A DNA stretch of 64,000 nt from the NCBI RefSeq assembly GCF_000143415.4, contig NW_003314307.1, positions 506,859-570,858 on the forward strand, read 5' to 3'. The translations under genes and the position numbers were made by a program. The notes under the pieces were generated by a model that worked only from the letters and a program-made list of their open reading frames with translations, was not told the origin of the DNA and made no database searches. The stretch comes from Selaginella moellendorffii (taxonomy: Eukaryota; Streptophyta; Lycopodiopsida; Selaginellales; Selaginellaceae). The first letter of the stretch is position 1, and each line of letters starts with the position of its first letter. Positions 55,902 to 64,000 of the stretch are shown in pieces.

Positions 55902-57041
55902 TGTCGCAAATGTGACTTCGGGTATCGAAATTTACCTGTTGACCAGTCCTTACGGACACTCTTACCTTACTGTCACGATGGCAAAAGGTCGGTATTGCTG
56001 GTCCCTTTTATGGTCTCCACTCAAGCTAGTTAAGAAACTGGTCATCGTGTGTGTACTTGACCAGATGAGCATAAGGACGGAATTCTACGTGCTATTTGTC
56101 AAACATACTTGACCTGGTTAGAGAAACTCATTCGTTGACTTGCACTTGCTAGTGTTGGGAACCCCCGTGATATTGAGACTAGTCCCTCAATATTCGCTAA
56201 TGATAGTTTACCATGTCTGCCAAACACCTTTGCTATCATGCCCTTTGTGTTAGTCTCATTTTGGTCCCAAGTGCTATTTATGGAAAGTGTCTAGATTAGC
56301 TCATTTGGCATATCTATGAAATGTAGAGATCAGCTTGAACACAATGGTGTTCGTCTCGTGTCCAAATTTGCAATATAGCGCTATTCCATATTTAGTAAGT
56401 TTCAGACTTGTCCTAGAGACTAACTCCTGATACTAAGGGAGGCTTGGGGTGAAAGCCCAAAGCATGTGTGCGGGGAGGGGGGGGGTTGTGGGGGGTTCCA
56501 AATGTATAATAGGGCTAGTGGGTAGGTTGGGCATGGCCGACCAACCTGAGGCATAGTTTAGCTCTTGCTTGCATGCCTGTCCTTGTTCTGCATCTAGCTT
56601 GGGTCTAAGCCCAAGTTCCATTCCATACTAGCTGGTGGAGTACCCATGTCCTTACGTTAGGCCACCGGTATGCCGAAATAGCGCCAAACTCTGTTTGGCT
56701 CTATTTTGCGTGTTAGTCCTAGCATTGGGATGCTAATTACTCTAGGACTGTTCTAAGTCGCTCCAGGTTCCTGTCCCTTCGCTCTTTGGGTTGAATACTC
56801 GGGAGTTGCTCCGTGGTTCAGTTCCATCACTCCTTGGCTCCATGCTTAGGAGTTTGGCACCTTTCCTTTGTTCAGTGGCCTAAGGCCCTGAATCTCGAGT
56901 TTCGCACCACGTTCCTTTGGACATGTGGCATGTGACATGTGGCATTTGTCACGTGGCACATAGAGGGTTTAGGTTCTGCTCCGTGGTGTAATCCTATGGT
57001 AAATCACCATAGGATAAAGGGTCAAAACCACGTGCGCTACA
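55902..57041 (+). mobile_element. L1-family LTR (5' of interior 1)
   Basis: TGTCGCAAATG to GCGCTACA, 1140 bp. It is followed by primer site TGGTATCAGAGG at 57044-57055 and contains the shared GTGAAAGCCCAAAGC module at about 56449. Confidence 0.87.
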
Positions 57042-60000
57042 TTTGGTATCAGAGGATGAGTCTTGGCGAGTACTATCCAATGAGATTGGGCAACTAATCT
57101 TGTTATATACGCAGAGATGAAAATGATGATCTAAGTGGGTACACGTTTGGGTGCAAAGGCTTCGCAATCATTCTTTGGGTATGGATTTGGTTACCTTGTT
57201 GTACTTTATGATGTGAGCTTGCTCTTCGGCTCGTAGGATGGATTGAGTTGTTCTATTTCACATGAGTTTGTGCTTGGGCTCATGAGTGAGGCACATTAGC
57301 AACTCGAGGTTACACTTTGAGTTGGCAGAATTAATGTTAGCCTATCGGTGGTTACATGAGTTGTTCCATGTACCATGGGTGAAAGCAAACCTCCCTGGGT
57401 TTGCTATGAGTGGCAAATAGGCTGGTCCGTAGTTATTTAGCACGGCACTAGTGGATCCTTCTAGGCATGATTACAAGTGGATCAATCAAGACTATAAAGA
57501 TTAGTCTATTGGTTCAAGTAGTCATTGCTGTGCTCTCTCATAAATTTTTCTTGGATTGGACTGAAGGCAGTGCGAAAGCAAGCTTGAGGTTTAGTCAAAG
57601 ATGAAACCGAAAAGAGAGTCATCAGGGACGGAGGATCAAACACGTAAATCATTTTCTCTTCTTGAAGAAATGATTTGCAACGAGGTGTTAACTCATTGCT
57701 CGTGTTCACATCATGTAATCAAGAATTCCTATTTTGATGCATGTTGGAGATGATGGTCTTACAATGGTGAGTTGTGGGATGGATAGCGGTGATGCATTAT
57801 ACCATTTTATCTAGGCTTGCTATTGGAAGACTTGGATTGCAATGCTCAATTCTTTTCCGGGGAACCTTGCTATTGGTCCTTGAGTAGCTTGGTGTTGGAT
57901 TAGTGTTGAGTTTGGTCGGATAGAGAGTGGCATGAGTTTGTCCATGTTGTGAACAAAAGTTAATGGTGTTTAGTGTTGTAAATTTCTATCGGTGGAGTGT
58001 GGCATTTATGTTGCATTTTGTCGAATTGAGTTTGCACTTGATACTCACATAAACCTTTGAAGTAATGACATAGACATTGCTCGTGGTGTTGCTCAATTGA
58101 TGATTAAGTCATTGTGATTTCTATATCATATCCATGTGATAATGAGCAATGTGTTTACGAAGTTGCTTGGTTAAACAATGATCAACCCAAAGTGGTTGAT
58201 AGTGAAGCTAATTTACTTGCATGAAGTAGCATTGTAGTAGCTTTGACTGGATTCTCAATAGTGATTTATGATATGTTAAGCTTAAGATGGTACCTTGTTT
58301 CCTTGAGGGTTTGGCCATAAGGTGTGGAAAGGGTTATAGCATTCACTTGCTGTGGCTTGTTGGTTGATCCATTAACACTTGGAGTAAATTATTGGATGGA
58401 GTAAGTGTAAAGTTTGAGGCATTGACATCGTTAGCACTTGTGTTAGTGGAAGTGGCATTGTTGATTTGAGTGATGAGGAATTTTCCTTAGGCCTTGATTT
58501 TCTATATCATTTTTCTTGACTTCACATTAGATCTTGAAGGTAATTGAAGAAGAGTGTTAGTGTAATATGGATATCCGAAGATGTGGTCTTCGTGATCAAG
58601 CTTTAAATGTTCATTTTGCATTTTACGGATATCGGTGTTAAATGTCGGATATATGGGCAAAAGATGTTCAATACTTAAGCATATTATGGGTCTTGAGAAT
58701 TTGTGTTAAGGTGAACCTATGTGAAGTTGTAGGTAGGAGGAAGTTGGTTGAGTTTTGAAAGTTTGCATTTCTGGACTGAGAGTCATTCTTTCTTTAGGAT
58801 GGAATTTTCCACAAATTTTCTTAGGTTTATCCAATGGCTGATCTATTGATCACTTTGTTCGGAAATCATTCCGTTTTCGTAAGCCAGTACAAACTAGTGA
58901 AGGGGTTGGAGTTAACTTCTGTTAGCTTAGATCTTAGTAGATAATTTGTATAATGCGGCCCGAAAGAGATGCTAACTTTGGGACTAAGGCAATTGAGTTA
59001 AATAGAGTTTGGAGTTTGTGTAAAAAAGTGGCCGTTGCACTTTTCTAAGAAAAGTGACCCTTGTGCCTTTCTTCTGTAGCATTGTGCTTGGTGGCAGGTT
59101 GCACCTTGCATTTCATTAAACTCTATGAGAGTAATGAGCTCTCACTAATCTTGACTTAGTCTTGGTGGCCCTGTGCCTTGGTTGAGGATGGTGATGTCCA
59201 ACTTAGTTGTTTACAGTTGAGATGTTAATACCCGTATTATAGCTTTGTTTATAAGGAGGTTGTGTACCGATATGAGTTCATCTCATGGTCTTCACTTTAG
59301 TTTCACTGAGTGTTGATCATGTATAGCTAGCCTCTTCAAAGCATGCTTAGAGCTAGTGGCTAAATGTATTAGTGAGCTTATTGTGGTTGAGTTGGATTCG
59401 AGTGGTCATTTAGTTCGTGCTTGTCCATGAATCTTTATCTCAATCTAGGATATTATGTTCATGTTGGCTAAGTATATGACTCGATGGCATAAGTTTAGTG
59501 TTGGGTCTGGTGAAGGCAAATTGAAGAGTGATTGTTAGTTGCTATGCAACTAGTGATTACTTGTAGACTTTGTCAAAGGCTTTTGACACTTGCTTCACTT
59601 GATAATGATTTAGCAGTGGTGGGCTTGCTTTACCAGATAGTGTTACGGAGGATCGTGTCATTAGACTTATATGGTTTTCCATGTTAGTATGTTGACTCTA
59701 CCTCTGTCAATACCATTTGGTTGCATTTAGTTCATAGTATTGGATTTCATTGAGTCTTGGACGTGGCGAATCACTCCTTGATGAAGTGTTATCTATAGCT
59801 AAATGTTGTTGAAAGATTAGTCTCGGATACTGAGTATAGTATTTTCGACTTTGGTTAACTTGGTTGCTAGAAAGTTTTGGGTGGTGATTCACTCTTGCTT
59901 TCTTCTAGCTTTGTTCTGGTGTTGATGGCATTGAAGTGATGCCTTGTCATTTACATTGTTAATGTTGAGATTTAAGTGAAATGAGATGTCTCTCCTTAAA

Positions 60001-60662
60001 ATTGATGTTGAGTTTCATTATTCTCAATAGAGATAGTGTTGATAATTTGGTTGTAGCTTTGTGTTATTAACATTTGCGCATTTGCTAGTTAGCAATTATG
60101 TTGACGTTCAAAAGAAATGAGTGGCAAGTTTGAGTTAGTTGTGTTCTAGATGAGATTATTTAGTAGGGGTTGAGCTTTAGCTTTTCCTTGAAAAGTGATT
60201 CAGTTGTGGACTATACTAACTCTACAAGCGGAAGAGTTAGTGATCGGTATTGAAGTGATTGAATCCTGTTGAATTTCAATTGAGATTTATTGATCATTAA
60301 TTATTCTTCTTGTGCTTGTTATAAAGTGAGTTACATCTTGTTATAGATGGATTCATAGAGGATCATTTAGTGATCACTTGTTGAGCATAGCTTTGTTATG
60401 TTTAGTTTTTGGATTGATGCAAACATGCTCTTCATTAGCTTTGCATTATGAAGTCTAGCTTATGGATGTGTTGAGGAGGATATTGTGGGTTATACCATGA
60501 TTTCTTCTTTAGCATTGAAATTAGTTCATGCAAAGACTTGTGATCATTGTTAAACGAGACTTGGTTATAGACTTCTTCAAACTTTTGGTTCTTTGAGCTT
60601 TTATGCTCATTGTTCCATTTGTTAGGAGTTGTTGGGGAAGACATTTTTGACTTGTTATCTTC
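57042..60662 (+). mobile_element. L1-family interior 1, non-coding
   Basis: About 3.6 kb. Its first 2 kb mirror 1-2056. No gag or pol motif is present, and all open frames are short. This is another non-autonomous LARD-like interior. Confidence 0.8.
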
Positions 60663-61793
60663 TGTCGCGAATGTGACTTCAGGTATCGAAAGTTACCTGT
60701 CGGCTAGTCCTTACAAACACTCTTACCTTACTGCCACGATGGCAGGAGGTCGGTATTGCTGGACCCGTTATCAGTTTCCCACTTGAGCTAGTTGAGAAAC
60801 TGGTCAATGACTATGAACTTAGATTGGATAAACATAAGGTAGGAACCCTATGTGTTTCTTGCTGAGCATACTCGGCCTGGTTTGAGAAACTTGAGTCATT
60901 GGCTTGCACTTGCTAGTATCAAAAACCCCCGCAATATTGAGATTGGTCCCTCAATATTGCTAGATGATAGCTTACCGTGTTTGCCAAACACCCTCGCTAT
61001 CATGCCCTTTGTGTTGGTCTCGTTTCGGTCCCAAATGCTATTTATGGAAAGTGTCCAGATTTGCTCATTTGGCATATCTACGGAACGTAGAGATCGTCCT
61101 GAACACAATAGTGTTCGTCCCGTGTTCAAATTCGCAATCTAGGGACATTCCATATTTAGTAAGTTTCGAGCTTGTCCCAGAGACTAACTCCTGATACTAA
61201 GGGAGGCTTGGGGTGAAAGCCCAAAGCATGTGTTCCTCAAGGGGGGGGGCTGTGGGGGGTTCCAAATGCACAGTAGGGATAGTGGGTAGGTCGGGCATGG
61301 CCGACCAACCTGAGGCATAGTCTAGCTCCCGCTTGCGTGCCTGTCCTTGTTCTGCGTTCGGCTTGGGTCTAAGCCCAAGTTCCATTCCATGCTAGTTGGT
61401 GGAGTACCCATGTCTTCGCGTTAGGCCACCGGTATGCCGAAATAGTGCCAGACTTCGTTTGGCTCCGTTTTGCGTGCTGGTCCTGGCATTGGGATGCTGG
61501 TTACTCAAGGACTGTTCCAAGTCGCTCCGGGCTCCTGTCCCTTTGCTCCTTGGGCTTTATGCTTAGGAGTTGCTTCGTGGTTCGGTTCTGTCACTCCTTG
61601 GCTCCATGCTTGGGAGTTTGGCACCGTTCCTTCGTTCAGTGGCCCAAGGCCCTGAACTACGGGTTCCTATAGACACGTGGCATGTGACATGTGGCATCTG
61701 TCACGTGGCACAAAGAGGGTTTAGGTTCCGCTTCGTGGTGTTATCCTATGGTAAATCACCATAGGATAAAGGGTCAAAACCACGTGCGCTACA
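60663..61793 (+). mobile_element. L1-family LTR (shared by two interiors)
   Basis: TGTCGCGAATG to GCGCTACA, 1131 bp. It is followed again by a primer site (61796-61807) and another interior, rather than by genomic flank. Confidence 0.87.
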
Positions 61794-63213
61794 TTTGGTA
61801 TCAGAGGGTGAGTCTCAGCGAGTACTATACAATGAGATTGGGCAACTAGTCTCGTTGCATACGCAGAGATGAAAACAATGATCCGAGTGGGTACACGTTT
61901 GGTGCAAAGGGTTCACATTTGTTCCTTGGGTATGGTTCTGGTTACCTTTTGTACCTAACAATGTGAGCTTGCTCTTGGGCTCATAGGATGGATTTGAGAT
62001 GCTCCGTTAGCACGAGTTTACGCTTGGGCTCGTGAGTGAGGCACATTAGCAACTCGAGGATACGCTTTGAGTTGGCAGGATTAATGTTAACCTATCAGTG
62101 GCTCCATGAGTTGTTCCATGTACTGTGGGTGAAAGCAAACTTTCCCTGGTTTGCTATGAGTAGCGAATAGGCTAGTCCATAGCTGTTTAGCATGGCACTA
62201 GTGGATCCTTCCTAGGCATGATTACAAGTGGATCAACTAAGACTATAGGGATTAGTCTATTGGTTCAAGTAATCATTGTCGTGCTCTCTTATAAACTTTT
62301 CTTGGATTGGACTGAAGGCAGTGCGAACGCAAGCTTGAGGTTTAGTCAAAGATGAGACCGAAAAGAGAGTAGTCGGGGACGGAGGATCAAACACGTAAAT
62401 CATTTTCTTTTCTTGAAGAAATGATTTGCAATGAGGTGTTGACATATTGCTCGTATTTACATCATGCAATCAAGAGTCCCTACCTTAATGCATCTTGGAG
62501 ATGATGGTCTTACAAATGGTGAGTTATGGGATGGATAGCGGTAAAATGCTATACCATTTTGTCTAGGCTTGCTATTGGAAGACTTGAGTTGCAATGCTCA
62601 ATTCTTTTCCGGGAACCTTGCTATTGCTCCTTGAGTAGCTTGGTGTTGGACTAGTTTTGAGTTTGGTCAAATAGAGAGAGTGGCATGAGTTTGTCCATGT
62701 TGTGAACAAAAAGTTAGTGGTGCTGAGTGTTGTAAATCTCTATCGGTGGAGTGTGGCATTTATGTTGCATTTTGTCGAATCGAGTTTGCACTTGATACTC
62801 ACATAAACCTTTGAAGTAATGACATAGACATTACTCGTGGTGTTGCTCAATTGATGATCAAATCATTGTGATTTCCATATCATATCTATGTAATAATGAG
62901 CAATGTGTTTACGAAGTTGCTTGGTTAAACAATGATCAACCCCAAAGTGGTTGATAGTAAAGCTAGTCTACTTACACGAAGTAGCATTGTAGTAGCTTTG
63001 ACTGGATTCTCGATGATGGTTCATTATGCTAAGTTTAAGTTGGTTCCTTGTTTCCTTGAGGGTTTGCCCATAAGGTGTTGGAAAGGGTTATAGCATTCAC
63101 TTGCTATGCCTTGTCGGTTATTCCGTTAACACTTGGAGTAGATTGTTGGATAGAGAAGGTGTGAGGCTGAGGCATTGATATTGCTAGCACTTGTGTTAGT
63201 GGAAGTGGCATTG
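61794..63213 (+). mobile_element. L1-family interior 2, truncated
   Basis: Colinear with 57042-58460. It breaks off after AGTGGAAGTGGCATTG, where a new LTR begins. Confidence 0.8.
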
Positions 63214-64000
63214 TGTAAGGAACCAACTCGCCGAGGTGTCGTAGGCTAAGGGAACCCCGAAAGCATGACCAAAATGACAAAGAGTTCATCGGATGGGACC
63301 AAGTCAAAGATCGAGTCCAAGACCGACTCTAGGACCGAGTTCGAGATCGAGTCCGGAATCGAGTCCGAGACCGACTCGGGGACCGAGTTCGAGTCCGAGT
63401 TCGAGACCGAGTTCGAGACGGAGTCCGAGATCCGAAATCGGGTCCGAGACCGAGTCCGAAGTCGAGTCCGAGGTCGGGCCCGAGATCGGGTCCGAGATCG
63501 AGTCCGCGATCGAGTCCGAGACCGAATCCGAAGTCGGATCCGAAATCGGATCCGAGATCGAGCCAGAGACTAAGTCCAAATACTAATACGGGTCAAGGGG
63601 TGAAAGCCCAAAGCGTGCGTCCCCCAGGGGGGGGGGGCTGCAGGGGGTTCCAAAAGTATAGTAGGGATAGTGAGGTCCAGGAACCAGTTTTGAAGGGACT
63701 CTCCAGTTGGGCTTCCAAACCGACTTGAGGTTGGGACTGGGACTAAGGGGCCTTGGGTGGGAGTGGGCATGGACTTGGCTGGTGCCGGAGGGGCCATCCA
63801 AGGAAGTGCTCAAGAGCAGCTCCCACTCCCGAAAGGGAAACCGATTGCGGTGCTCCCGGCTCATGTGGAGTGGTGCCCCACTTGAGTACCATGCGGCTCA
63901 TTGGTCCTCGCCCTTCCAAGGGGCTTGGGCCTTCCTTCGGGATGGAAGTGGGGGGCGAGAGGTACCCATACCGGGCCGTTAGGCCACGGTGTTTCGCCCC
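63214..64000 (+). mobile_element. Start of a third LTR family (L3), runs off the window
   Basis: It begins TGTAAGGAACC inside the L1 interior. It then has a GAGTCC/GAGACC hexamer array (63304-63585), the shared GTGAAAGCCCAAAGC module with G-run (63600-63665) and a unique part. The layout parallels L1 and L2 LTRs but the flanking sequence differs. No 3' end is seen. Confidence 0.6.

Overview
The window is nuclear DNA of a land plant. It carries a plant-type receptor-like kinase, a thylakoid-lumen pentapeptide-repeat protein, a plant histone H2A, TTTAGGG telomere-type repeats, and LTR retrotransposons primed by initiator tRNA-Met (TGGTATCAGAG). Most introns I could resolve are about 50-80 nt, which together with the repeat landscape fits a lycophyte such as Selaginella moellendorffii. 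The species is inference; no search was run.

Layout. (1) 1-3198: 5' LTR and interior of a minus-strand, non-coding LTR element (family L1, LTR TGTCGC...GCTACA) that has landed in the 3' end of the next gene. (2) 3.2-14.5 kb: a candidate large mobile element. On the minus strand is an 833-codon transposase-like gene (DUF7869-like). On the plus strand is a decayed multi-exon gene with a ParB-like domain, a possible methyltransferase-like fold, an acidic tract and an FCP1/NIF-like HAD domain. A 22-bp palindrome recurs about 18 times across this segment, in introns, spacers and exons, and I see it nowhere else in the window. (3) 14.5-37.6 kb: a four-level nest of one LTR family (L2, TGTGAGACAC...CTTACA). 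An old solo LTR contains element A, A's 3' LTR contains element B with a perfect 5-bp target duplication, and B's 5' LTR contains element C in reverse. None has gag or pol, but all three interiors keep the same string of RNA hairpins, including two tRNA T-arm mimics. Two assembly gaps fall here. (4) 37.6-42.2 kb: an AT-rich island with simple repeats and a broken GNA-type lectin gene. (5) 42.2-51.8 kb: the gene island, with a Nudix-like protein, a small coiled-coil protein, histone H2A, an intronless S1/DEAH helicase, a receptor-like kinase, tRNA-Asp and the thylakoid pentapeptide protein. (6) 51.8-55.3 kb: a decayed pogo/CENP-B-type transposase in AT-rich DNA. (7) 55.3-64 kb: L1-family LTRs and interiors in an LTR-interior-LTR-interior array, cut at about 63.2 kb by the start of a third LTR family.

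The ordinary genes are unrelated neighbours. The most interesting material is the palindrome-studded 3.2-14.5 kb segment, whose own ParB-like protein suggests a parS-like site system, and the structured RNA cassette of the non-coding L2 elements.
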